From positions 1 through 64,000 of the forward strand of contig CAIMMO010000268.1 of the NCBI GenBank assembly GCA_903842595.1: 64,000 nt of DNA, in the 5' to 3' direction. Positions 26,568 to 36,772 of the stretch are shown here, one piece after another. Position 1 is the stretch's first letter; each line of letters starts with the position of its first letter. Source of the DNA: an uncultured Alphaproteobacteria bacterium (GTDB taxonomy: Bacteria > Pseudomonadota > Alphaproteobacteria > Caulobacterales > Hyphomonadaceae). The translations under genes and the position numbers were made by a program. The notes below the pieces were generated by a model. It did not search any database, was not told where the DNA came from, and worked only from the letters and a program-made list of their open reading frames with translations.

Positions 26568-27374
26568 CTAGTGGGCGGACGGCTCGACGCCAGCCTTCTT
26601 GTCCTTCCGCTTGCGCGATATGAGGTTCAGGAACTCGACGAAGGCCGAGAACGCCATGGCTGCATAGATGTAGCCCTTGGGCACATGGATGCCGAAGCCG
26701 TCGGCGATCAGCACCATGCCGATCATCAGCAGGAAGCCGAGCGCCAGCATCACCACGGTGGGGTTGGCGTTGATGAAGCGGGCGAGCGGGCCGGACGCCA
26801 GCAGCATCACTGTTACCGCCGAGATGACGGCGATGAACATGATGACGAGGTGTTCGGTCATGCCGACGGCGGTCAGGATCGAGTCGATCGAGAACACCAG
26901 GTCGAGCAGGATGATCTGGAAGATGGCGGCGCCGAAATTGAGGGCGGCGCGACCGGCGATCGGGGCGTCTTCCTTGTGATTGGTTTCAGGGTCCATCGTG
27001 TGATGGATTTCGGACGTGGCCTTCCACACCAGGAACAGGCCGCCCGCGATCAGGATGAGGTCGCGCCAGGAGAAGGACGTCTCGAACGTCGGCTCACCAT
27101 GCTCACCGGGCGGGCCGGTTATGCCAAGATCGATGACCGGCTGCACCAGACCGACGATCCAGGTGATCGTGAACAGCAGGAGCAGGCGCATGACCAGCGC
27201 CAGGCCGATGCCGATGTTGCGCGCCCGCTCGCGCTGCTCCTCGGGGAGCTTGTTGGTGAGGATCGAGATGAAGATCAGGTTGTCGATGCCGAGCACGATT
27301 TCCATGATGACCAGCGACACAAGCGCCGCCCACGCAGCCGGATCATTCAACAGCGGCGAAAAGTCGAAATCCAT
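26568..27374 (-). CDS. TerC-family membrane protein
   Basis: A 268-residue protein with seven to eight membrane segments. '[20 protein letters not shown]' and '[21 protein letters not shown]' are the two paired TerC motifs with membrane Asp residues. Family members handle metal ions (Mn2+ or tellurite-linked) at the inner membrane. An Asp/Glu/Lys-containing cytoplasmic loop ('[12 protein letters not shown]') lies mid-protein. It stands alone. Confidence 0.92.
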   Translation of the reverse strand: MDFDFSPLLNDPAAWAALVSLVIMEIVLGIDNLIFISILTNKLPEEQRERARNIGIGLALVMRLLLLFTITWIVGLVQPVIDLGITGPPGEHGEPTFETSFSWRDLILIAGGLFLVWKATSEIHHTMDPETNHKEDAPIAGRAALNFGAAIFQIILLDLVFSIDSILTAVGMTEHLVIMFIAVISAVTVMLLASGPLARFINANPTVVMLALGFLLMIGMVLIADGFGIHVPKGYIYAAMAFSAFVEFLNLISRKRKDKKAGVEPSAH

Positions 27375-27465
27375 GGTGATGGCAGCTCCCTCGGCCCTTG
27401 CGGCCTGACCGCTATGTAGGGGGATTGCAGTTCAGAGTTAAGCGGAAAGCGACGGGCAGGCGGCT

Positions 27466-27990
27466 TTACGCAAGGCGAAGGCGCATGATGAATTCGTCAT
27501 CAATCGTGTCGCCGACCTTGAATTTGTAGGCCCCAACCTTCTCGAAGCCCCGGCTTTCGTAGAGCGCGATCGCCTTGTCGTTCGACTCCCAGACGCCAAG
27601 AAAGAGGTTCCTGGCGCCGCGCTGGCGGGCGCGTTCGATCGCCCAGGCAAGCAGGATGCGCCCGACGCCGACGCCCTGGCCGTGCTGGTAGACGTAGACC
27701 CGATGGAGTTCGAGGGCCGGCTCCGGGCCGGTCTCGATCGGCAGCTTGCAGGGGCCGATCTTGCAGTAAGCGACCATCCGCTTGCCGGAATAGGCGATAC
27801 GTACCTCGACATCCGGGTCCTTGAGGTCGCCCTCCATCTTGCTGACCGAATAGGTCTCATCAAGGAACTGGCGCAGATCGCCCGGCGGATAAAGATCGCC
27901 AAAGGTCTCGGCAAACGTCTCACGGCCAATCTCCGCGAGTCCTGCGGCGTCCTTCAGCTGCGCGTCGCGAAATGTCAGATCGCGGTCCAC
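27466..27990 (-). CDS. GNAT-family N-acetyltransferase
   Basis: A 174-residue acetyltransferase. The acetyl-CoA loop is 'QHGQGVGVGRILLAWAIERA' (Q/RxxGxG/A), and 'LFLGVWESNDKAIALYESRGF' is the conserved C-terminal half. The ORF track starts at 28056, inside the preceding gene; the GTG at 27990, after GTGGAGTGACC, gives a clean GNAT start, and GTG 27996 is an alternative. The substrate is unknown. It follows the NAD-GDH gene by about 30 nt and may be in its transcript. Confidence 0.88.
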   Translation of the reverse strand: MDRDLTFRDAQLKDAAGLAEIGRETFAETFGDLYPPGDLRQFLDETYSVSKMEGDLKDPDVEVRIAYSGKRMVAYCKIGPCKLPIETGPEPALELHRVYVYQHGQGVGVGRILLAWAIERARQRGARNLFLGVWESNDKAIALYESRGFEKVGAYKFKVGDTIDDEFIMRLRLA

Positions 27991-28021
27991 GGTCACTCCA
28001 CTCTCGGGTCGATGCTTTATG

Positions 28022-31000
28022 TCAGTTGCCTGAACCGGCGCGGCAAGCATAGACAAATTCGCGCACGGCGTCGCCCAGCAACACCAATTTCGCCAGCGAC
28101 CAACCGCCCTGCCTGTCGAATGCGCTCATGGGTTGCATCAGCCGGTCGACGAGAGGTTTGCGGGGGGCAATCCATGATTCGACGAGAAGCCGCGCCGATT
28201 CGCGGTCCAGCCGGGCGGCCTGCGCGCCTGCCGCCGCGGCGTGACGAATGGCGGCGATCGTAAGCTCGCTCTGCTGGCGGGGCAGGTCGTCGGCAACGCG
28301 CTGGAGAGCCAGCCGGTCCCAGTGATCACGCGGCTGCAGGTCGCGGGCTGCCGCGCGCATGCGGTCGAGGCCAAGCTGGGCGCCGACCTGGTGCTGGACA
28401 TAAAGAGCCGCGCTAAGCGGCCAGCGCGCCTGCTCGGCGATCTCGACCGTCTCACGGGCCGAGGCCAGTGCGCGGATCAGCGCCACGTCGTGCGCGATAT
28501 CGGCGGGGGCGCCTGCCGCGCGGTACTGCTCGGCGCGGGCCTCGACGCGGCCGAGAACGAGGGGGGAGAGCGCCGAAGGAAGCAGCGCGCGGACTTCGGC
28601 GATCGCATCATGCGAGCGGTCGACGGTGCGGGCGATCGAGCCGGTGCGGATGAGGTCGGGGTCGGAGAGGAAGCCGCCGGCCAGCATGCGGAGGTTGGCT
28701 GAAGTTTCAACCATCATCATCGTTTGCGCCTGGGCCGGCGCCTTGCCATCGAGTGCGCCGATCCGCTCGACAAGGTCGTCGATGTGGAAGGCGGAGAAGG
28801 CGGCCTCGAAGGCCTGGGCGAGGTGGCCGGCGTCGGTTCCTTCAGCATCGCGCTTTTGCACCGCGAAGGTCGGGCCTGTGAGATTGACGATGCGGTTGGA
28901 GAGCATGGTGGCGATGATCTCGCGGCGCAGGCGGTGGCGACTGCGTGCCTCGGCATATTTCGCGAGCTCGTCCGGGAAATAGCGGACAAGCATTGGTTCG
29001 AAGGCCGGATCGTCCGGCGCCTTCGAGGCGACGATCGAGGAGAAGAGATCGAGCTTGGCGTAGGCCATGATCACGGCCAGTTCCGGCCGCGTGAGGCCGA
29101 GCCCTAGCTCGCGCAGCTTCCGGAAAGCATCGCTGGAGGGAAGACCTTCGACAGCGCGGTCCAGCTTGCCCTGGCTTTCCAGCGTATCGATCAGGCGCTC
29201 ATGGCTGTCGAGATCGGCCGCGGCCGTCGCCTGCATCATGCTGAGCGCGCCGGTCTGGTCATAGTTGTTCTGGAGGACAAGGTGGCCGACCTCCTCCGTC
29301 ATGCTGGCGAGCAAGGCGTTCCGATCCCCGGCCTTCAGCGCGTGTCTGTTGATCGCTTCTGCAGTGAGGATCTTGATGTTGACCTCGTGGTCCGAGGAGT
29401 CGACGCCAGCGGAATTGTCGATGGCGTCGGTGTTGATGCGTCCACCAAGGCGAGCGAACTCGATCCGGCCAGCCTGCGTCATCCCGAGATTTGCGCCTTC
29501 GGCGATGACCCTGGCTTTCAGGTCCTTCGCGTCCATCCGCAGCGCGTCGTTCGATTTGTCGCCGACATCGGCATGGCTCTGGGTCGAGGCCTTGATGTAG
29601 GTGCCGATGCCGCCGAACCAGAGAAGGTCGACCTCCGCCCCAAGCAGCGCCTTCATCAGCGCATCAGGCGTGACCGCATCGTCTGTGAGGCCGGTGAGAG
29701 CCTTCACCTCCGGCGACAGCGCGATCGATTTGGCCGAGCGCTCGAACACGCCGCCACCCCTGGATATCAGGGCCTTGTTGTAGTCGGCCCAGGACGAGCG
29801 CGGCAGGTCGAACATGCGCTTGCGTTCGTTCCATGTTGCCTCGAGATCTGCCGGGCTGGGGTCGAGGAAGATGTGGCGGTGGTCGAAGGCGGCGCGCAGC
29901 TGAATGCATTTCGACAGCAGCATGCCGTTGCCGAAAACATCGCCCGACATGTCGCCGATGCCGATCACGGAGAAGGGCTGGGTCTGCGTGTCTTGGCCCA
30001 TTTCGCGGAAGTGCCGTTTCACCGCCTCCCACGCGCCGCGGGCGGTGATGCCCATCTTCTTGTGGTCGTAGCCGACCGAGCCGCCCGATGCGAACGCGTC
30101 GCCGAGCCAGAAATCGTAGTCTGCCGAAAGTCCGTTCGCGATGTCGGAGAAGGTCGCTGTGCCCTTGTCGGCGGCGACGACGAGATAGGGGTCATCGCCA
30201 TCCCACGCCACGACGCCCGCTGGATGAACGGTCTTGCCGTCGATGATGTTGTCCGTAAGTTGCAGCAATGCGCCGACAAAGACCTTGTAGGCGGCGATGC
30301 CCGCCGCCTGGATGTCCTCGCGCGTACCTTTGGCAGGGAGGTTCTTGGGATAGAAGCCGCCTTTCGAGCCGACAGGCACGATGACGGCATTCTTGACCTG
30401 TTGCGCCTTCACGAGGCCGAGCACTTCGGATCGGAAATCGTCGCGCCGATCGGACCAGCGCAGTCCGCCGCGCGCGACGGGGCCGAAGCGGAGGTGAACG
30501 CCCTCGACATCCGGCGACCAGACGAAGATTTCGCGGTAGGGACGCGGTGGTGGCAGGGGTTCCGCCTCGCGACTGGCGATCTTCACGGCAATATGCCGAT
30601 GAGGCTTGCCCGTAGAGTCGGTGAGATAGAAGTTCGTGCGCTGCAGGGATTTCACGAGCGCCAGAAGCCGGCGCAGGGCGCGGTCGGCATCAAGCGTGGC
30701 GACGGCCTCGAGTTGCTTTTCGATCCCGGCGATGACGGGCGCGGCCGCAAGCGTCCGCGCAGCGAGGCCCGCCCTGGCTGAAGGATCGAACTTGATGCTG
30801 AACAGCCTGAGCAGGTTGTTGGCGATGTCGGCATGCTCTGCCAGCGCGCGGACCTGTACCTGTTCCGACGGGTCGAGACCGGATTGGCTGCGATAGCGGC
30901 AGAGTGTGCGCAGCAGGGCGGCCAGGCGCCAGTCTGTCCCGAGTGCGACGACCAGGCTGTTGAAGCGGTCATTCTCTGTATCGCGCGCCCAGATCGCCTC

Positions 31001-32863
31001 GAAGGCGCTCTCGAAGCGTTCGTCGAGGCGTTTTTGTCCTGGCGGCCGCTCGATGGCGAGATCGTGGACGTAGACTGTCCCGCCTGCGTGGTCCTCGTGC
31101 TGTGAGATGCGGATCGGATAGCCAACTTCCGCCTGCACGCGCAGGCTCATCCGCTCGAGCACCGGCACGATCTCGGCAAGATCGAGCGGGCTGTCGCGGT
31201 GGTAGATTTTCACGCGGCTCTTGTTTGCCTCGAAGTCCGGTCCCCAGACGCGGGCGCGCAGCGCCTTGCCCGCCGCAAGCGCGCCAATTGCCAGGAGATC
31301 GGCAAGTCCTTCCTCCGGCTGGAAAGCCTCCTTGTAAGCGGCGGTGAAATGGGCGTGCGTGGCGAGCGCCTGATCAGCGCCGGTCGAGCGAGCGACACGG
31401 GCAAGAGCGTCTTCCCACGTCTCGAAAAGCTGGCGCAGCTGCAGGTCGAGTGCGTCTTCGTCCGGCTCGGGGTGGCCGCGGTCGACGCCGATGATCAGGT
31501 GTACGCGCGCAAGCGGACCCTCGCCGAAGGACGGATAGTACGCCGTGGTCCGGCCACCATAGGCGTCTGCCAGCAGGCGATGGGCGCGGGTGCGGAGCTC
31601 GGAATTGTAGCTGTCGCGCGGCGTATAAAGGAGAGCCGAAACATAGCGGTCGAAGCGATCGCGGCGGATGAACAGGCGGGTTCTCGGGCGCAGGAGGAGC
31701 CGCAGGACGCCCGACGATATGCGCTCCAGGTCGGGCTCGGAAATCTGGAAGAGCTCGTCGCGCGGATAGGATTTGAGAACCGAATCGATCTGCTTCTGGG
31801 TGAAGCGAGACCCCTGCGGGGTGGCTGCCTTCACATTCTCGATCTTGCGGCGGATCAGCGGCACTTCATCGGCCGCCCGGATATAGGCTTCCGAGGTGAA
31901 CAGGCCGACGAAGCGCGTCTCGCCGATCACCTCGCCGCGGGCGTCATAGCGCTTGACGCCGATGTAGTCGGCATGACTGCGGCGGTGCACGCGGGAGACG
32001 AAGCTTGCCTTGGCGACGATGATCGGCGAGGGCTCATTGATGAAGGCGCGCACGGTCGGAGCCAGCATGGTGGGCTCCGCGCCGCGCGAGAGCACATTGC
32101 GGGCGAAGTCGCGCAGGATGCCGAGGCCGGAGGTTTCATCGGCAACCGGCTCCTCGTTCGCAAGGCCACCGTCCCTGTCGATTGCAAAAGTGTAGTCACG
32201 GGCGCCGAGATAGGTGAAGTTCTCGTCCGCAAGCCAGGCAAGGAAGGCGCGCGCTTCGTCGATCTCTCCGGAAGTGCGGCCGTTGGCGGCCTTCACGCTG
32301 GCGAGCTCCTCGGAGACGGACTCCATCTTTGCGCGCATGGCGTGGAAATCTGCGTTGACAACGGCGACGTCGGCAAAGGCGTCCTCAAGACGCTTCTGCA
32401 GTTCGGCACGAAGGTTTTCGTCGAGCAGGGGCAGGTGGATCTGGATTGCGGAACGCTTGCCCTTGGGGCCGGCCACCACCGGGTGCAGTACGGCGCGGAT
32501 TTCGACCCGGGCTTCCTGGCAGGCGACGATGGCGCTGTCGACGAGGAAGGCCATGTCGGGCCCGACGATCTCGGCGATGCACAGGCGCAGCGGGCGCTCG
32601 CCCGCACCCATGGCCTCGCGCACGCGGATGGCGCGGTTGCCGCCTGCTTCGTTCTGGCGGTTGAAGTCCCACAGGCCAAGCGCAAGGACGGCGGCGTCTT
32701 CCGTCGTCAGGGCCAGCACGTCTTCGACAAAGGCATCGGCGCAATACTGGTCGAGAAACGCCAGCAGCGCAGGATCGCTCGCATCCTTCTGTCTGGCCGC
32801 GTGCGTGCAGATCGCGGCGAGGAGATCTTCCCGTGAAAAGGCGAGGTCGTTTGACAGGGGCAA
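28022..32863 (-). CDS. NAD-specific glutamate dehydrogenase, large (about 180 kDa) class
   Basis: A homotetrameric-type catabolic GDH of about 1,613 residues that deaminates glutamate to 2-oxoglutarate. Long N-terminal ACT-like regions are followed by the catalytic core with 'GGLRWSDRRDDFRSEVLGL' and 'QQVKNAVIVPVGSKGGF' (catalytic Lys region), then the NAD domain near 'VIGIGDMSGDVFGNGML'. The ORF opens at 33046, overlapping the next gene. No ATG lies near the likely start. GGAGAG is directly before a TTG (32863) and 6 nt before a CTG (32857), so a rare start codon is probable. Confidence 0.93.
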   Translation of the reverse strand: MPLSNDLAFSREDLLAAICTHAARQKDASDPALLAFLDQYCADAFVEDVLALTTEDAAVLALGLWDFNRQNEAGGNRAIRVREAMGAGERPLRLCIAEIVGPDMAFLVDSAIVACQEARVEIRAVLHPVVAGPKGKRSAIQIHLPLLDENLRAELQKRLEDAFADVAVVNADFHAMRAKMESVSEELASVKAANGRTSGEIDEARAFLAWLADENFTYLGARDYTFAIDRDGGLANEEPVADETSGLGILRDFARNVLSRGAEPTMLAPTVRAFINEPSPIIVAKASFVSRVHRRSHADYIGVKRYDARGEVIGETRFVGLFTSEAYIRAADEVPLIRRKIENVKAATPQGSRFTQKQIDSVLKSYPRDELFQISEPDLERISSGVLRLLLRPRTRLFIRRDRFDRYVSALLYTPRDSYNSELRTRAHRLLADAYGGRTTAYYPSFGEGPLARVHLIIGVDRGHPEPDEDALDLQLRQLFETWEDALARVARSTGADQALATHAHFTAAYKEAFQPEEGLADLLAIGALAAGKALRARVWGPDFEANKSRVKIYHRDSPLDLAEIVPVLERMSLRVQAEVGYPIRISQHEDHAGGTVYVHDLAIERPPGQKRLDERFESAFEAIWARDTENDRFNSLVVALGTDWRLAALLRTLCRYRSQSGLDPSEQVQVRALAEHADIANNLLRLFSIKFDPSARAGLAARTLAAAPVIAGIEKQLEAVATLDADRALRRLLALVKSLQRTNFYLTDSTGKPHRHIAVKIASREAEPLPPPRPYREIFVWSPDVEGVHLRFGPVARGGLRWSDRRDDFRSEVLGLVKAQQVKNAVIVPVGSKGGFYPKNLPAKGTREDIQAAGIAAYKVFVGALLQLTDNIIDGKTVHPAGVVAWDGDDPYLVVAADKGTATFSDIANGLSADYDFWLGDAFASGGSVGYDHKKMGITARGAWEAVKRHFREMGQDTQTQPFSVIGIGDMSGDVFGNGMLLSKCIQLRAAFDHRHIFLDPSPADLEATWNERKRMFDLPRSSWADYNKALISRGGGVFERSAKSIALSPEVKALTGLTDDAVTPDALMKALLGAEVDLLWFGGIGTYIKASTQSHADVGDKSNDALRMDAKDLKARVIAEGANLGMTQAGRIEFARLGGRINTDAIDNSAGVDSSDHEVNIKILTAEAINRHALKAGDRNALLASMTEEVGHLVLQNNYDQTGALSMMQATAAADLDSHERLIDTLESQGKLDRAVEGLPSSDAFRKLRELGLGLTRPELAVIMAYAKLDLFSSIVASKAPDDPAFEPMLVRYFPDELAKYAEARSRHRLRREIIATMLSNRIVNLTGPTFAVQKRDAEGTDAGHLAQAFEAAFSAFHIDDLVERIGALDGKAPAQAQTMMMVETSANLRMLAGGFLSDPDLIRTGSIARTVDRSHDAIAEVRALLPSALSPLVLGRVEARAEQYRAAGAPADIAHDVALIRALASARETVEIAEQARWPLSAALYVQHQVGAQLGLDRMRAAARDLQPRDHWDRLALQRVADDLPRQQSELTIAAIRHAAAAGAQAARLDRESARLLVESWIAPRKPLVDRLMQPMSAFDRQGGWSLAKLVLLGDAVREFVYACRAGSGN

Positions 32864-32999
32864 CTCTCCGGACGGAAAGCGAAATGGCGCAGCAACAACG
32901 CGGGAATCAGGACGAGCGAGTGCTAAACCCGCGCAGCTTTGCCGTGCAAGGGCAGGATCGTGCGGGTTTTGTGCTGCAGCGCAAGGAACGCGCGCGCTT

Positions 33000-34202
33000 C
33001 TACCCTGAAGCCGCGCCTTCTGCGTGATCCTCTTCCTTGACGGCATATTCGCCCGGATTGCCGTTGGCGGACAGGAGCACAGCGATCCAGCGCGCCCCGG
33101 GAACCTGCGCCAGCACGATCATCACCATGACCGTAAGCGGCGCCGAGAGGAACATGCCGGCTGGCCCCCACAGGGCGCCCCATACCGCAAGCGAAAGCAA
33201 CACGACGAGCGGTGAGAGATTGAGGCTGTTGGCCTGCATGCGCGGAGCGACAAAATTCCCGATCAGGAACTGCCATACGGCGACACCCAGAAAGACGATG
33301 GCGGCGCAGAGCAGGCTGTCGTCCGGCATCCACTCCGGCCATGCAGACAGCGGCTGGACCACGGCAAACAGGGAGGGCAGCACGGTCGCAATGATCGAGC
33401 CGACCGTCGGGATGAAGTTCAGCACGAAAATGACGAAAGCCCAGAACAGCGCATTGTCGAGGCCGACGATGAGCAGGGTCCCATAGGTTAGGAGCGTCGA
33501 GACGATCGACAGCGCGGTCTGCACCCAGAGGTACTGCTCCATCGTGTGACGGATTTCCTGGCCGATCAGGCGCGCGCGCGCCCTGTCATCCTGACGCTTG
33601 AAGATCTGGTCGAGCTGATTGGAGAAGGCGCTGGCCGACGCGATCAGGAAGGCGACATAGATGAAGACCAGGGCCATGTCGCCGACGAGGCTGGAAGCGA
33701 CGTTTCCGGCGATCTGTGCGATGCTGGTGGCGTTGCTGGACAGGAGCTGGGCCACGGTGGGCGGCTGGGCGGACATTGCATCAGGGACCGCCACAGGGGA
33801 AGGCGCTGCTCCCGGCGCAAGCGGCTGGACCGGTGCGGCCGGGCCGAGCAGGTTGAGCTGGGTGTAGACCTGCTTGATGATGTCGTTGATATGCCTCTCA
33901 TAGTCGCTCGACCTGCCGACGAACTCCTCGACGGCGCCGCGGATGACGCCGATGAAGATCACGATGCTCAGCACCACGATGATGACCGCGAAGAGGTAGG
34001 CCAGCCAGCCGGGCAGGTTGGGGAAGGGGCGGCGGATGGCGCGGGCGAAGCCTTCCATCACCAGCCAGACAAAGATCGCCATGGCAAAGGGCGCCAGGAT
34101 GCGGGCGCCCTGATGCAGCACCATGCCGATCGCAACCGTGGCGATCACCCAGATGCCGGCCGTAAACCAGGTCCGATTGTTGATGCCGTCGGAATGTCGC
34201 AT
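33000..34202 (-). CDS. AI-2E family transporter (PerM-like)
   Basis: A 400-residue membrane protein with about seven to eight helices. '[21 protein letters not shown]' starts the first helical pair, a Pro/Ala-rich loop (about residues 120-145) follows, and the core '[21 protein letters not shown]' plus '[23 protein letters not shown]' are the typical AI-2E/PerM signatures (the latter as a region marker). Substrates of the family include autoinducer-2, Na+ and others; none can be assigned. It is upstream of NAD-GDH on the same strand with a gap of roughly 136 nt. Confidence 0.9.
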   Translation of the reverse strand: MRHSDGINNRTWFTAGIWVIATVAIGMVLHQGARILAPFAMAIFVWLVMEGFARAIRRPFPNLPGWLAYLFAVIIVVLSIVIFIGVIRGAVEEFVGRSSDYERHINDIIKQVYTQLNLLGPAAPVQPLAPGAAPSPVAVPDAMSAQPPTVAQLLSSNATSIAQIAGNVASSLVGDMALVFIYVAFLIASASAFSNQLDQIFKRQDDRARARLIGQEIRHTMEQYLWVQTALSIVSTLLTYGTLLIVGLDNALFWAFVIFVLNFIPTVGSIIATVLPSLFAVVQPLSAWPEWMPDDSLLCAAIVFLGVAVWQFLIGNFVAPRMQANSLNLSPLVVLLSLAVWGALWGPAGMFLSAPLTVMVMIVLAQVPGARWIAVLLSANGNPGEYAVKEEDHAEGAASG

Positions 34203-34354
34203 GCGACAGCCTTATTTCGCGTCGCGCGACAAGCAAGGCAGGTTCGCAAGAATCTCGCGCATTGTGGCGAAGGACTGGTTCCGGCCCCGTTGCGCGCGCT
34301 TGGCGAGGCGGCGCTGGGCTCATAGGCTGGTCGCCCACGATAGCGGAACGCAAC

Positions 34355-35917
34355 ATGACCGACTCGATCTTCCTTGGTGGCGGCGGACCTGACCACAAGA
34401 CCCCGCAGAACATGTTGCTGGCGCGGGCCAATCGGCATGGTCTGGTCGCTGGGGCGACGGGCACCGGCAAGACCGTGACGCTGCAGGTGATGGCCGAGCA
34501 GTTTTCAGCCGCCGGTGTTCCGGTGTTCTGCGCCGACGTGAAGGGAGACTTGTCCGGCATCTGCATGCCGGCAACGCCGACGGGCAAGGGTCTCGAGAAG
34601 ATCAACGAGCGCGTCGCCCAGATCGGGATGGAACCAATCACCTACCAGGCCGCGCCGTGCGTCTTCTGGGACATCTATGGCAAGCGCGGACACCCCATCC
34701 GGGCGACAGTTTCCGAGATGGGGCCGCAGCTGCTGTCGCGCCTGCTCGGCTGCAACGACACGCAGGAAGGCGTCATCACCATCGCCTTCCAGTATGCCGA
34801 CGACAACGACCTGCTGCTGCTCGACTTCAAGGACCTGCGCAGCCTGCTGGCCCACATCTCGACCATAGCGCCCGATATCCAGCGGACATACGGCAACGTC
34901 GCGCCGGCCTCGATCGGGGCCGTGCAGCGCCAGCTCCTGCTGCTGGAGCGGGAAGGGGCCCCGCAGTTCTTTGGCGAACCGGCGCTGGAGCTGGCCGACT
35001 TCATGCGGGTAGACGCGCAGGGGCGCGGCTATGTGAACGTTCTCGATGCGACGACGCTGATCAATTCGCCGCGTCTGTATTCCACCTTCCTGCTCTGGCT
35101 GCTGGCCGAGCTTTTCGAGCAGCTGCCGGAGGTGGGCGATCCGGACAAGCCAAAGCTGGTTTTCTTCTTCGACGAGGCGCACCTGCTCTTTGACGGTGCG
35201 CCCAAGGCGCTGGTCGACAAGATCGAGCAGGTTGTGCGCCTGATCCGCTCCAAGGGCGTGGGCGTCTATTTCGTCACGCAGAACCCGCGCGACCTGCCGG
35301 AGAATGTGCTGGCCCAGCTGGGTACGCGACTTCAGCACGCGCTGCGGGCCTACACCCCAACCGAGCGCAAGGGCGTGAAGGCAGCGGCGCAGAGCTTCCG
35401 GCCCAACCCCGGGCTGGATACGGAGACGGCGATTACGGAGCTGGGCACGGGCGAGGCGCTGGTCTCAACCCTCGATGTGAAGGGCGCGCCGACCGTCGTG
35501 GAGCGGACGCTGATCCGGCCGCCGGCTTCGCGGCTGGGACCGGCGACAGATGCCGAGCGCGCCGCTGTGCAGGCGCTGAGCCCGGTTGTCCAGAAATACG
35601 ACACCCCGATTGACCGGGAGTCGGCCTACGAGATCCTGACCGGGCGCGAGGCGCAGGCTGCCAGGGAGAAAGATGCGCTGAAACGCGCCGAGGCAGCGGA
35701 AGCTGAAGCGGCAAGGGCGCGCAAGCAAGCCGCGAAGGAGGCAGCGGCCAGCAGGACGACTGCCCCGGCGAGGACCACGGCCGCCCGCGCGCCGGCGGCG
35801 CGCAAGTCGACGCGGCAGACGCCCGTGGAGGCGGCCGGCAGCACGTTCATGCGGACGGCAACGCGCGAACTGACGAAGTTCGTCTTCCGAGGCATGTTCG
35901 GGAACCGGAAGCGCTAG
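34355..35917 (+). CDS. HerA-like ATPase (DUF853 helicase family)
   Basis: A 520-residue P-loop ATPase of the DUF853 / HerA-FtsK superfamily. Walker A is '[13 protein letters not shown]' (about residue 33), Walker B '[15 protein letters not shown]', and '[21 protein letters not shown]' is the sensor region. The C-terminal 60 residues are an Ala/Lys/Arg-rich, probably disordered, DNA-attracting tail. The ORF track start at 34262 adds 31 unlikely residues; the ATG at 34355 is preferred. It is followed after 4 nt by the SRAP-like gene, which suggests a DNA-repair or DNA-processing pairing. Its precise role is unknown. Confidence 0.88.
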   Translation: MTDSIFLGGGGPDHKTPQNMLLARANRHGLVAGATGTGKTVTLQVMAEQFSAAGVPVFCADVKGDLSGICMPATPTGKGLEKINERVAQIGMEPITYQAAPCVFWDIYGKRGHPIRATVSEMGPQLLSRLLGCNDTQEGVITIAFQYADDNDLLLLDFKDLRSLLAHISTIAPDIQRTYGNVAPASIGAVQRQLLLLEREGAPQFFGEPALELADFMRVDAQGRGYVNVLDATTLINSPRLYSTFLLWLLAELFEQLPEVGDPDKPKLVFFFDEAHLLFDGAPKALVDKIEQVVRLIRSKGVGVYFVTQNPRDLPENVLAQLGTRLQHALRAYTPTERKGVKAAAQSFRPNPGLDTETAITELGTGEALVSTLDVKGAPTVVERTLIRPPASRLGPATDAERAAVQALSPVVQKYDTPIDRESAYEILTGREAQAAREKDALKRAEAAEAEAARARKQAAKEAAASRTTAPARTTAARAPAARKSTRQTPVEAAGSTFMRTATRELTKFVFRGMFGNRKR

Positions 35918-35921
35918 CCAG

Positions 35922-36587
35922 ATGTGCGGGAAGTTCACACAGATGGCCAGCTGGCCGGAGGTTGTCGCCTTCTCCCGGCCCCTGACTGCCATTCCCGATG
36001 GCGGGCCCGTGACGGTCGCGACGCCAATGCGGATCGCCAGGGTGATGCGGCTGGGCGAAGATGGCGGACGTGAGCTTGCGCCGATGCGCTGGGGCTTCTC
36101 GAAGCACGACAATCCGTCGTTCAAGCCGGATCACATGCATGCCCGCGCAGAGACGATCGATACGCGACCGACGTTTGCCGAGGCTTTTGCAGAACGTCGC
36201 GGGATCGTTCTGGTCGAAACGTTCAACGAGGGCGAACAGCTTGCCAGCGGCAAGACGAAGCAGTGGGTTATCCGGGCCAGGGATCGCAAGCCGATTGCCA
36301 TCGCCGTGATCTGGGAGGAGTGGGCTGGCGACAACGGCTCCGAGCCAACCTTCGTGATGGTGACCGTGGCGCCGAACCCGCTGATCGCCAGCATCACGGA
36401 CCGCATGCCGGCGATCCTGCACCAGAAGGACTGGGCGGTGTGGCTCGGAGAGCGCGATGCGGCGCTTGCCGATGTGAAGTCGCTGCTTCGTACGTTCGAC
36501 GAGGGCGGCAATTGGGAGATGGCGGAGCAGGCGCCAGCAAAGTCGTCGAAAGCTGCGACGCCAAAAGCGCAAGGCGAGCTGTTCTGA
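35922..36587 (+). CDS. Divergent SRAP (YedK/HMCES-like) protein
   Basis: A 221-residue protein starting 'MCGKFTQ', with Cys2 as the canonical catalytic nucleophile that crosslinks to abasic DNA in the SRAP family. Other active-site positions differ: the family 'NARxET' reads 'HARAET' (Asn to His) and the 'HDRMP' motif reads 'TDRMPAIL' (His to Thr). The Glu of the 'GxxEW' motif may remain in 'TFNEGEQ'. Either it is a specialised subfamily with altered DNA-protein crosslink chemistry or a non-catalytic binder. It lies 4 nt after the HerA-like ATPase gene. Alignment against characterised members would fix the substitutions. Confidence 0.85.
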   Translation: MCGKFTQMASWPEVVAFSRPLTAIPDGGPVTVATPMRIARVMRLGEDGGRELAPMRWGFSKHDNPSFKPDHMHARAETIDTRPTFAEAFAERRGIVLVETFNEGEQLASGKTKQWVIRARDRKPIAIAVIWEEWAGDNGSEPTFVMVTVAPNPLIASITDRMPAILHQKDWAVWLGERDAALADVKSLLRTFDEGGNWEMAEQAPAKSSKAATPKAQGELF

Positions 36588-36772
36588 CGTCGCTGGTCGA
36601 TCGTCACGATACGGATCATCGCGCGAAAAATCTCTGCAAAAAAGTTTGCGCAAAGACTCGCGAAGGCGATTCTGGAAACTTCGCGTTCAGTTTCTCAGGG
36701 CAGGTTGCGGGTCATCAGATCAATCGATGACTGCCATGTGCAGCGTCGCCAACAGAGAAGCAGGAGAGCAGA

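Noticed and set aside
29201-32836. Long plus-strand ORFs (526 and 545 residues) opposite NAD-GDH
   Set aside because: Both are antisense frames of a well-supported gene and have no recognisable domains.
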